Origin: CAKZML01 sp041571575
Lineage (GTDB): Bacteria; Pseudomonadota; Gammaproteobacteria; Steroidobacterales; BM003
DNA length: 7,425 nt
NCBI GenBank assembly: GCA_041571575.1
Contig: JBFFTZ010000127.1
Location: 1-7,425, forward strand
Direction of reading: 5' to 3'
Positions 1 through 6,939 of this stretch are shown one piece after another. A model generated the notes under the pieces. That model did not search any database, was not told where the DNA came from, and saw nothing but the letters and a program-made list of their open reading frames with translations. The position numbers and the translations under genes were made by a program. Every line of letters starts with the position of its first letter. Position 1 is the stretch's first letter.

Positions 1-727
1 CCTCAGCCTTGTCGGCGCTCTTCCACAGAATGGATGCGCATCCCTCGGGCGAGATCACTGAATAGATAGCGTATTCCAGCATCAGCAGGCGGTCACCCAC
101 ACCAATGGCCAGAGCGCCCCCCGAGCCGCCTTCGCCAATCACCACGGCTATCAGCGGGGTCTTCAGGGTCGCCATTACAAACAGGTTGCGGGCGATGGCC
201 TCGCTCTGGCCGCGCTCCTCGGCCCCTACCCCGGGATACGCTCCAGGCGTGTCGATCAAAGTGATGATAGGCAGGCCGAAGCGCTCGGCCAGTTTCATCA
301 GGCGCATGGCCTTACGGTAGCCTTCGGGCCTGGGCATACCGTAGTTACGTTGCACGCGCTCCTTGGTGTCCCGACCTTTTTGCTGACCGATAACCATGAC
401 CGGGATGCCTTCCAATCTGGCCAGCCCTCCCACCATCGCCTTGTCATCGGCGTACATCCGATCACCGTGCAATTCCTGGAAGTCGGTAAACACCGTGTCC
501 AGGTAATCCAGGGTATAGGGGCGCAGGGGATGCCGCGCCAACTGGGCTATCTGCCATGAAGTCAGGTGCGAGAAAATCTTTTTCGTCAGGGTCCTGCTAT
601 TACCCTTCAGTCGCTCGATTTCCCCGCTGATATTGATCTGCGAATCATCGCCAACAAAGCGCAATTGCTCGATCTTCGCTTCAAGCTCAGCGATAGGTTG
701 TTCAAAATCCAGGAATTTCAGGTCCAT
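1..727 (-). CDS. accA: Acetyl-CoA carboxylase carboxyltransferase subunit alpha, 3' end cut off by the window
   Basis: AccA pairs with AccD to form the carboxyltransferase that moves the carboxyl group from carboxybiotin on AccB to acetyl-CoA, giving malonyl-CoA, the first committed step of fatty-acid synthesis in the cytoplasm. The visible 242 residues begin MDLKFLDFEQPIAELEAKIE, nearly the same as the E. coli start. The motif WQIAQLARHPLRPYTLDY lies at 58-75, IDTPGAYPGVGAEERGQSEA at 158-177, GEGGSGGALAIGVGD at 198-212 (the glycine-rich oxyanion and CoA-binding region of the crotonase fold) and SPEGCASILWKSADKAE at 226-242. E. coli AccA has 319 residues, so about the last quarter is missing. 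The start is secure: it fits the family and an in-frame TAG lies upstream with no other start between. No good Shine-Dalgarno precedes the ATG. The gene follows dnaE after 84 nt, the usual gammaproteobacterial neighbour. Confidence 0.97.
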   Translation of the reverse strand, partial: MDLKFLDFEQPIAELEAKIEQLRFVGDDSQINISGEIERLKGNSRTLTKKIFSHLTSWQIAQLARHPLRPYTLDYLDTVFTDFQELHGDRMYADDKAMVGGLARLEGIPVMVIGQQKGRDTKERVQRNYGMPRPEGYRKAMRLMKLAERFGLPIITLIDTPGAYPGVGAEERGQSEAIARNLFVMATLKTPLIAVVIGEGGSGGALAIGVGDRLLMLEYAIYSVISPEGCASILWKSADKAE

Positions 728-763
728 AGGAACAATTTCTACTGCTAAATGATGGTTTGAACA

Positions 764-789
764 CTACCTCCAACATGGATTGGAGACAA
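764..789 (-). promoter_or_regulatory. Hairpin in the dnaE-accA spacer, accA leader
   Basis: The minus-strand transcript contains a perfect 6-bp inverted repeat, CUCCAA and UUGGAG, around a 6-nt loop UCCAUG (768-785). In the minus-strand RNA only, the stem extends by four more pairs, three of them G-U wobbles, to cover 764-789. The 3' arm holds GGAGGU, a perfect ribosome-binding sequence, but it lies 39 nt from the accA start, too far to serve it. No U-run follows, so this is not a classical intrinsic terminator. A role as a leader structure, mRNA stabiliser or translational control site for accA is inference. No convincing sigma-70 promoter was seen in the spacer; accA may be transcribed by read-through or from inside dnaE. 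Confidence 0.45.
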
Positions 790-811
790 GCATCCTGAAC
801 AGGTGACACAC

Positions 812-3800
812 CTAGGAGTTTTCTACCCGGCGAGGATACATGACCCGAACCCGGTCTCGCCCGACCATTTCCGCAAGCCGGTCCATCAGTTCGCGGCTGG
901 GCTTGACCTGCCATTGCTCGCCCAGGTAAACCCGCCCTTGCGCACTGCCTCCCCGGTACTGGATACCTACATCGCAAAGGCCTCCAAGGTGAGGCTGCAA
1001 GGCGGATTTCAGCTGGTCTGCGAAGTCCTGGGGGATACTTCCCCCATCGCACTGGATCAGCAACCGCCGGGCGTAGCGCTGGCGGGCCTGCTCCATGGTC
1101 TGCAGGCTGGTGGCGTTAAGACTCCAGGCATCGGTGAAGTCCACGAACCTCAAGGTACCCTCAACAATCAGGATGGCATCCTTGGTCAACAAATGCCTGT
1201 GATCATTCGCTACCTCATCAAAAAGGGTGACCTCAAGTCGCGCACTGCGGTCATCAAGCAACAAGATCAGGCGGTTTCCCCGCTTTCGCATGTCCATCAC
1301 CAGTCCACCGACGGTAACAGCCTTGCGATTGGAAGCGTAACGGGACTCACCCGGCGCCGGCCGTCCCGACACCAGGTCCACGATGCGGCCGCTGGTGAAC
1401 TGCTTTAGCTCTATCTCGTATTCGTTGATCGGATGACCGGTGAGATACAAACCCAGGGTCTCTCGCTCTCCCAGCAAGCGCTGTTGCTCGCTCCACTCCG
1501 AGCGGCGTTTGATCAGGGTGTGCTCCATCGGCACTTCCGGCGCAGTCACCGATCCGAACATGTCGCTCTGTCCGGCGGCCAGCGCCCTGGCAGCCTGCTC
1601 GGCCACTTTTAGCGCCTCGTCCAGGTTCGCCATCAGGGTGGCCCGGTTCTCGCCCAGGCAATCCATGGAACCGGAGCGGATCACCGCCTCAAGCACACGC
1701 CGGTTGAGTTTCTTGGGATCGATCCTGCTACACAAATCAAACAGGTCCTCGAAGCGACCGTTCCGTTGGCGCTCTTCAAGCAAGCCCTCAATGGCTCCCC
1801 GACCCACCCCCTTGATGGCGCCGAGTCCATACCTGATGCTCTTGGTATCCGGGGCGGAAAACGCGAACTCCGATTCATTTACGTCCGGTGGTGCGATTAC
1901 CAGGCCCATCCGGTTGCACTCTTCAATGAAGGTGACCACCTTGTCAGTGTTGTCCATGTCGGAGGACAACACGGCGGCCATAAACTCCGCAGGGAAATGC
2001 GCCTTGAGCCAAGCCGGTTGATACGACAGCATGGCGTAGGCGGCAGAGTGAGACTTGTTGAAACCGTAGCCTGCGAATTTCTCCATCAGGTCGAAGATGT
2101 AAGTAGCCTTGGCCTCATCGACTCCCCGGTTCTTGGAGCCATCAACGAAGAACTCTCGCTGCTTGGCCATCTCCTCGGCCTTCTTTTTACCCATGGCACG
2201 ACGCAACAGGTCGGCACCGCCCAGGCTGTATCCGGCCAGCACCTGGGCGATCTGCATCACCTGTTCCTGGTAAAGAATCACGCCATAGGTTGGCTCCAGG
2301 ATGGATTGCAGATCCGGGTGCAGGTAATCAATCGCCGCGCCGGTACGGTCGTGTTTGCGATCGATAAAGTCATCCACCATGCCTGATTGCAATGGACCGG
2401 GACGAAACAACGCCACCAGCGCCACGATTTCATCGAAGCGGTCGGGCTGCAGGCGCTTGATCAGGTCCTTCATGCCCCGGGATTCAAGCTGGAAGACAGC
2501 GGTGGTCTCGCAACGCTTCAACAACTCGAAGGTCTTCTCGTCCTCGTAGCAAATACCGTCCAGGCTTATCGTTTCCTCGCCAGCCGCACTGCGTTTCCGG
2601 TTGATCGCCTTGAGAGCCCAATCTATGATGGTAAGGGTTCGAAGACCCAAAAAATCGAACTTCACCAGGCCGACTTTCTCAACGTCATCCTTGTCGTACT
2701 GGCTGACAACGTTTGTTCCACCCTCTTCGCAGTAAAGCGGTACAAAGTCCGTCAACGGACCGGGAGCAATGACCACCCCGCCGGCGTGTTTACTGGCATT
2801 TCGGCACAGGCCTTCCAGGGACCTGGCCAGGTCTATCAAGGCCTGGACTTCTTCCTCATTCTCATAGGCCGTGCGCAGTTCATCTTCCTGGGCCAGCGCC
2901 TTTTCCAGGGTCATGCCAATTTCAAAAGGAATCAGCTTGGCAATACGATCGACGAACCCATAGGGATGCCCCAGCACCCGGCCCACGTCGCGCACCACGG
3001 CCTTGGCGGCCATGGTGCCAAAGGTGATGATCTGGGAGACCTGGTCCCTGCCGTAGCGCTCGGCCACGTAGTCGATAACCCGATCCCGGCCTTCCATGCA
3101 AAAGTCCACGTCGAAGTCAGGCATGGACACACGTTCCGGATTGAGGAAACGCTCGAATAACAGTTCGTGTTCCAGGGGGTCGAGATCGGTAATGCCCAAC
3201 ACCCAGGCAACCAGAGAGCCGGCACCGGAACCACGTCCGGGACCGACCGGTACGTCGTTTTCCCTTGCCCAGCGAATGAAGTCCGCAACGATCAGGAAGT
3301 AACCCGGGAAACCCATGCCTTCGATCACGGCCAATTCGACAGCCAAGCGCTCCTTGTAGCCGGGAATGTCGGCTTCAGGAATATTTCTCAATCGGATTTT
3401 TTCGGCCAGGCCACGCTCACTGGCCTCGACAAGCCAGGAGGCCGTGGAATAGCCCTCTGGCACTTCGAACTCGGGAAGCACACTGTGTCCCAACTCCATG
3501 GTCAGGTTACAGCGCCTGGCTATCTCGACCGTGTTGGCAAGAGCCTCGGGCAGATCCTCGAATAACTCCGCCATCTCCTCGGCGCTACGCAGGTATTGCT
3601 GGGTGGAATATTCCCTGGGCCGGCCCGGATCAGTCAGCGCATGACCCCCGCGAATGCAGACCCTGGCCTCATGGGAATCAAACTCTTCCGGGCCCAGGAA
3701 GCGCACGTCATTGGTGGCCACAAGGGGCAGGTCCATCTGCGCGGCCAAGTCTACGGCCGCATGCAAATACGTCTCATCGCCTTCCCTGCCAGTGCGCTGG

Positions 3801-4309
3801 ACCTCCAGGTAGTACCGATCCGGAAACAGCCCGGTCCAAAACTCAACTGCCTGCCGGGCGTCACTTTCGCGCCTCGCCAGCAACGCTCGGCCAACGTCTC
3901 CGCGCTTGCCACCGGAAAGTGCTATCAGTCCGTCGGTCATGCCCTGGAACCACTGCCTTTCCAGCATGGGAACGCCGTGATGCTGCCCCTGCAGGTACGC
4001 CCGGGTCAGCAGTCGGGAAAGATTGCGGTAACCGTTTTCATAATCCTGGCACAGAAGGATCAGGCGGCTGGGTTTACCCGGATCCTCGGGCTCATTCAGT
4101 AACAGGTCGGCGCCTATTATCGGCTTTACGCCCCTCTTGCGGGCGGCCTGGTAGAACTTCACCAATCCAAACAAGTCGTTTTGATCGGTCATGGCCAGGG
4201 CAGGCATACCCAGTTCTGCCGCTCTGTCCATCAGTGCGGGAATACGCACAACACTGTCGACCAGGGAAAACTCGGTGTGCAGACTCAGGTGGACAAAAGA
4301 CGAGTTCAT
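812..4309 (-). CDS. dnaE: DNA polymerase III alpha subunit, replicative polymerase
   Basis: This is the catalytic subunit of the replicative DNA polymerase III holoenzyme; in E. coli it works in a core with the proofreader epsilon (DnaQ) and theta, held on DNA by the beta clamp. The protein has 1165 residues (E. coli 1160). In order: PHP domain, about 5-275; palm with GPGRGSGAGSLVAW at 356-369 and MPDFDVDF at 396-403, giving catalytic Asp400 and Asp402; third catalytic Asp552 in KFDFLGLRT; fingers and helix-hairpin-helix, about 560-900, with ESRGMKDLIKRLQPD and FAGYGFNKSHSAAYA; clamp-binding motif QSDMF at 914-918; OB fold, about 995-1070; and a C-terminal tail-like domain. The PHP metal site is degenerate: Ser9 sits where active PHP polymerases have His, and TDQND replaces TDHG-type residues, so proofreading probably depends on DnaQ. 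The start at 4309 is chosen by homology (MNSSFVHLSLHTEFS), a GGAGG six bases upstream, and the ATGA overlap with rnhB. The frame stays open upstream to 4585, but that part is rnhB read in another frame. Confidence 0.98.
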   Translation of the reverse strand: MNSSFVHLSLHTEFSLVDSVVRIPALMDRAAELGMPALAMTDQNDLFGLVKFYQAARKRGVKPIIGADLLLNEPEDPGKPSRLILLCQDYENGYRNLSRLLTRAYLQGQHHGVPMLERQWFQGMTDGLIALSGGKRGDVGRALLARRESDARQAVEFWTGLFPDRYYLEVQRTGREGDETYLHAAVDLAAQMDLPLVATNDVRFLGPEEFDSHEARVCIRGGHALTDPGRPREYSTQQYLRSAEEMAELFEDLPEALANTVEIARRCNLTMELGHSVLPEFEVPEGYSTASWLVEASERGLAEKIRLRNIPEADIPGYKERLAVELAVIEGMGFPGYFLIVADFIRWARENDVPVGPGRGSGAGSLVAWVLGITDLDPLEHELLFERFLNPERVSMPDFDVDFCMEGRDRVIDYVAERYGRDQVSQIITFGTMAAKAVVRDVGRVLGHPYGFVDRIAKLIPFEIGMTLEKALAQEDELRTAYENEEEVQALIDLARSLEGLCRNASKHAGGVVIAPGPLTDFVPLYCEEGGTNVVSQYDKDDVEKVGLVKFDFLGLRTLTIIDWALKAINRKRSAAGEETISLDGICYEDEKTFELLKRCETTAVFQLESRGMKDLIKRLQPDRFDEIVALVALFRPGPLQSGMVDDFIDRKHDRTGAAIDYLHPDLQSILEPTYGVILYQEQVMQIAQVLAGYSLGGADLLRRAMGKKKAEEMAKQREFFVDGSKNRGVDEAKATYIFDLMEKFAGYGFNKSHSAAYAMLSYQPAWLKAHFPAEFMAAVLSSDMDNTDKVVTFIEECNRMGLVIAPPDVNESEFAFSAPDTKSIRYGLGAIKGVGRGAIEGLLEERQRNGRFEDLFDLCSRIDPKKLNRRVLEAVIRSGSMDCLGENRATLMANLDEALKVAEQAARALAAGQSDMFGSVTAPEVPMEHTLIKRRSEWSEQQRLLGERETLGLYLTGHPINEYEIELKQFTSGRIVDLVSGRPAPGESRYASNRKAVTVGGLVMDMRKRGNRLILLLDDRSARLEVTLFDEVANDHRHLLTKDAILIVEGTLRFVDFTDAWSLNATSLQTMEQARQRYARRLLIQCDGGSIPQDFADQLKSALQPHLGGLCDVGIQYRGGSAQGRVYLGEQWQVKPSRELMDRLAEMVGRDRVRVMYPRRVENS

Positions 4310-4926
4310 CCCTTGCCTCCGAAAAAGGCGCTCACTGGAGAAAACGAGCGCCGGTGTATGGGGCTGGGGCCGCTTTGTTCCAGGCACTTGCGGTGAGCTG
4401 CGGTGGGATAGCCTTTGTGGCCTGCAAAACCATAACCGGGATACACCACGTCCAACCCTTTCATCATTCGGTCCCGAGTCACCTTGGCAAGAATAGAGGC
4501 GGCGCTGATCTCGGGAACCAGGGCATCGCCGCCAACAATCGCCTCCATGGTACAGGACAGTCCGGTACCGGCCAGTGACGGGCAACGGTTCCCATCCACC
4601 TGTACATGGGCCGGTGCCACCGAGAGTCCCAGCAAACTTCTGCGCATGGCCAACATTGTCGCGTGCAGGATATTCAGCGAGTCAATCTCGTGGGCGTCCG
4701 ACCAGGCTATGGCCCAGGCGAGGGAACGAGCCTTGACCTGTGGAAACAGCGCTTCCCGCCTGGCCTCGCTCAATTTCTTCGAATCGGCCAGTCCGGCAAT
4801 CGGGTCTTCCGAATTTAATATCACCGCCGCGGCGACAACCGGTCCCGCCAGTGGACCCCTGCCCGCCTCGTCAACCCCGGCCATCAGGTTGCCAACGAAA
4901 AAATTCAGGCTGGCCTGGGTCGTCAT
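4306..4926 (-). CDS. rnhB: Ribonuclease HII
   Basis: RNase HII nicks 5' of ribonucleotides embedded in DNA, starting ribonucleotide excision repair, and also cuts RNA-DNA hybrids. The 206 residues (E. coli 198) show the family's D-E-D-D active site: Asp19 and Glu20 in GVDEAGRGPLAGPV, Asp111 in VDGNRCP and Asp134 in GGDALVPEISAASILAKVTRD. The GRG motif at 22-24 and Tyr173 in HKGYPTAAH match the parts that recognise the RNA-DNA junction. The start at 4926 gives an ATGA overlap with the lpxB stop, with a weak AGGTG five bases upstream. Met15 (codon 4882-4884), directly before AGVDEAGRG, is a possible alternative but has no ribosome-binding sequence. The gene ends in an ATGA overlap with dnaE. 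Confidence 0.97.
   Translation of the reverse strand: MTTQASLNFFVGNLMAGVDEAGRGPLAGPVVAAAVILNSEDPIAGLADSKKLSEARREALFPQVKARSLAWAIAWSDAHEIDSLNILHATMLAMRRSLLGLSVAPAHVQVDGNRCPSLAGTGLSCTMEAIVGGDALVPEISAASILAKVTRDRMMKGLDVVYPGYGFAGHKGYPTAAHRKCLEQSGPSPIHRRSFSPVSAFFGGKG
4307..4320 (-). promoter_or_regulatory. dnaE ribosome-binding site and start
   Basis: On the minus strand GGAGG (4316-4320) stands six bases before the ATG at 4307-4309, inside the last codons of rnhB. It decides the dnaE start over the longer open frame. The ATG shares bases with the rnhB TGA stop (ATGA, 4306-4309), so dnaE can be translated both by coupling and by its own strong site. Confidence 0.8.
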
Positions 4927-6086
4927 TCGGGCACCTGCTCCACCGGTTCCCGACCCAATAGTTCCAATACTGCCCTGGCTGCTGTGCTTGCCGCATCCTG
5001 GCGAAGAGCACGGTGCATGGATTCAAAGGCCTGGATCTGCACCTGGCGTCGCGCCGGCTGCTCCAGCAGGTTCAGCACTTCCTTACCCAGTGTTTCCGGG
5101 GTCACTGCATCCATGATGTGCTCTGGCACCACCGGTGGTGAATGCAGAAGATTCGGCAGGGAATAGTATTTGAGATGCAAACCAAGAAATGTTTCCGCCA
5201 ACCACTTGGTGATCTTGGAGATCCGGTAGGCCATCACCATGGGCCGCTTTACCAGGGCGGTCTCCAGCGCAGCGGTACCTGAAGCAAGCAGCACCACGTC
5301 GGCCGCGGCCATACACGCCTGGGGCTGTCCATCCACCAGGGTCACACAGATACCCGGGGCCGCCTGGGCCAGGGCCGCTTCGAAAGCCTGACGCACGGCC
5401 GAACCCGCCATGGGAGAGACAAACACCAGGTCGGGTTGCCGATTGGCAAGCCAGTTGATGGCTCCGGCAAAATCGTCGCCCAACCGTTTTAGCTCACCTT
5501 GGCGGCTGCCCGGCAGTACCGCCACCACCTGGCCGGTTTCGGGCAGACCCAGCTTTCGCCGGTGCTCGATCTTGTCCAGTGCCGGGGGGATCTCATCGGC
5601 CAAGGGGTGGCCGACAAATGCCGCAGGTACACCGTGTTCGTCGTAAAACGCCTTCTCAAAAGGCAAAAGACACAACACCAGGTCGGTGGAACGGCCTATC
5701 TTGTGGACCCGCTTCTGGCGCCAGGCCCATACCGACGGGCTGACAAAATGAACTGTCTTGACGCCGTGGCGACGCAGTTTGCGTTCCAGGCCAAGATTAA
5801 AATCCGGTGCATCCACACCGATAAGCACATCAGGAGGGTCAGCGCGCCAGCGCTTGACGAGACCCCGCCGAAGCTTGAGAAGACGGGGCAATTCGGCGAA
5901 GACCTCGACGATGCCCATTACCGCCAGTTCATCCGAATCGTGCAGGCAATGACAACCGGCCTCACGCATCAGCGGTCCGCCCACACCCTCTACCTGGAGC
6001 CCGGGCACCATCCGCTTTAGAGCCTTGATCAGGGCTGCCCCCAGCAAATCACCGGAGGCCTCGCCAGCCACAATAGCTAGACGCAT
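4923..6086 (-). CDS. lpxB: Lipid A disaccharide synthase
   Basis: LpxB is a membrane-associated glycosyltransferase (family GT19) that joins UDP-2,3-diacylglucosamine to lipid X (2,3-diacylglucosamine 1-phosphate), forming the beta-1',6-linked disaccharide of lipid A and releasing UDP. The 387-residue protein (E. coli 382) has the N-terminal motif VAGEASGDLLGA at 6-17, ELAVMGIVEV at 53-62, GVDAPDFN at 90-97 with Asp92 matching E. coli catalytic Asp98, HFVSPSVWAWRQKRVHKIGR at 113-132, LPFEKAFYDEHGVP at 141-154, LPGSRQGE at 191-198 and LLASGTAALETAL at 266-278 for nucleotide-sugar binding, and YYSLPNLL at 307-314. There is no signal peptide. The start at 6086 fits the family; a GGGAG (6098-6102) lies 11 bases upstream, a little far. 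It is separated from lpxA by 73 nt, unlike its tight junction to rnhB. Confidence 0.97.
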   Translation of the reverse strand: MRLAIVAGEASGDLLGAALIKALKRMVPGLQVEGVGGPLMREAGCHCLHDSDELAVMGIVEVFAELPRLLKLRRGLVKRWRADPPDVLIGVDAPDFNLGLERKLRRHGVKTVHFVSPSVWAWRQKRVHKIGRSTDLVLCLLPFEKAFYDEHGVPAAFVGHPLADEIPPALDKIEHRRKLGLPETGQVVAVLPGSRQGELKRLGDDFAGAINWLANRQPDLVFVSPMAGSAVRQAFEAALAQAAPGICVTLVDGQPQACMAAADVVLLASGTAALETALVKRPMVMAYRISKITKWLAETFLGLHLKYYSLPNLLHSPPVVPEHIMDAVTPETLGKEVLNLLEQPARRQVQIQAFESMHRALRQDAASTAARAVLELLGREPVEQVPE

Positions 6087-6106
6087 GAGTCAGAGATCTC
6101 CCAAGT

Positions 6107-6126
6107 AAAAGGGGGCGTAAACACCC
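6107..6126 (-). other. Small hairpin with short U-run in the lpxA-lpxB spacer
   Basis: In the minus-strand RNA, GGGUG and CGCCC form a 5-bp stem (one U-G pair) around a UUUA loop, followed by CC and UUUU. A second weak stem, UCCCG with CGGGA and an 8-nt loop, lies just upstream at 6139-6156, right after the lpxA stop. The U-run is short and interrupted and the stems are small, so at most this is a leaky terminator or attenuator that lowers lpxB-rnhB-dnaE transcription; it may also be chance. Confidence 0.25.
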
Positions 6127-6159
6127 AGGCTAATCCATTCCCGAAGACCCACGGGAGTG

Positions 6160-6939
6160 TCAGCGAATGATACTGCGTCGAGACTCGTGAGTCAGGAAGT
6201 TCAGGAATATCTGCAATTCGGGCTGGGTTTCCGCGAGCTTGGCAATCTCGTCCGTCGCCTCTTGAAGGCGCAACCCGGACCGGTACAACAAGCGGTAGGC
6301 ATTACGAATATTGCGCAACTGCTCTTTCTCGAAGCCACGACGCTTCAGTCCTTCGAGGTTGATCCCTTTCGGTTCACCTGGGTTTCCGGAAATGGTGATG
6401 TACGGCGGCACATCCCGATTGATTCCCGAGTACATACCGAGGAACGCGTGATCACCGACGGAGCAAAACTGGTGGGCACCGACAAAGCCACCGAAAATCA
6501 CGTGATTGCCAACGTGAACATGTCCCGCGAGGGTCGCATTGTTGGCAAGAACCACATCATTGCCAACGGTGCAGTCATGGGCAATATGCACGTAGGCCAT
6601 GATCCAGTTGTCATTACCCACTCGAGTCGCACCCTCGTCCTGGGTGGTGCCGCGATTGATCGTGCAATACTCGCGAATCATATTGCCATCGCCAATCTCC
6701 AGCCGGGTTTTCTCGCCCGCGTACTTCTTGTCCTGAGGCTCGTCGCCAATGGAGGCAAACTGGAAAATCCTGTTCTTCTCACCAATGACAGTGGGCCCCT
6801 TTATCACCACGTGAGACGCGATTTCAGTTCCGGTCCCGATCCGCACGCCATCGCCAATCACGCTATAGGGACCGATAGATACGCCATCGGCAATCTCTGC
6901 GCCCGGGTCTATAATCGCAGTGGAATGTATCTCGCTCAT
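6160..6939 (-). CDS. lpxA: UDP-N-acetylglucosamine O-acyltransferase (acyl-ACP dependent)
   Basis: LpxA carries out the first step of lipid A synthesis, moving a 3-hydroxyacyl chain from ACP to the 3-OH of UDP-GlcNAc in the cytoplasm; it works as a trimer. The 259 residues (E. coli 262) show left-handed beta-helix hexapeptide repeats over about 1-185, then a helical C-terminal domain with NLEGLKRRGF at 194-203. Catalytic His121 lies in HIAHDCTVGN and matches E. coli His125. Lys72, His140, His156 and Arg200 match E. coli Lys76, His144, His160 and Arg204; the E. coli His99 position is Asn95 (TINRGT). The acyl ruler position (E. coli Gly173) is Met169, as in P. aeruginosa, which predicts a preference for 3-hydroxydecanoyl (C10) chains. 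The ATG overlaps the fabZ stop as ATGA. No well-placed Shine-Dalgarno is present (AGGA is only two bases away), so coupling to fabZ is likely. Confidence 0.98.
   Translation of the reverse strand: MSEIHSTAIIDPGAEIADGVSIGPYSVIGDGVRIGTGTEIASHVVIKGPTVIGEKNRIFQFASIGDEPQDKKYAGEKTRLEIGDGNMIREYCTINRGTTQDEGATRVGNDNWIMAYVHIAHDCTVGNDVVLANNATLAGHVHVGNHVIFGGFVGAHQFCSVGDHAFLGMYSGINRDVPPYITISGNPGEPKGINLEGLKRRGFEKEQLRNIRNAYRLLYRSGLRLQEATDEIAKLAETQPELQIFLNFLTHESRRSIIR

Noticed and set aside
728..811. Sigma-70 promoter for accA in the dnaE-accA spacer
   Set aside because: TTGTCT or TTGGAG could pass as -35 boxes, but the candidate -10 boxes at the right distance match the consensus at only about three of six positions.
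702..1052. 116-codon minus-strand frame across the dnaE 3' end and accA start
   Set aside because: Most of it is the out-of-frame shadow of dnaE; only the last 24 codons, mentioned as a weak leader candidate, fall in the spacer.
2387..3160. 257-codon and several shorter plus-strand frames opposite dnaE
   Set aside because: All lie antisense to the conserved polymerase domains of dnaE, and none shows a motif of its own.
4310..4585. 92-residue N-terminal extension of DnaE
   Set aside because: The stretch is rnhB coding sequence in another frame. The DnaE family starts at the FVHLSLHTEFS block, and the ATG at 4309 has a strong ribosome-binding site.
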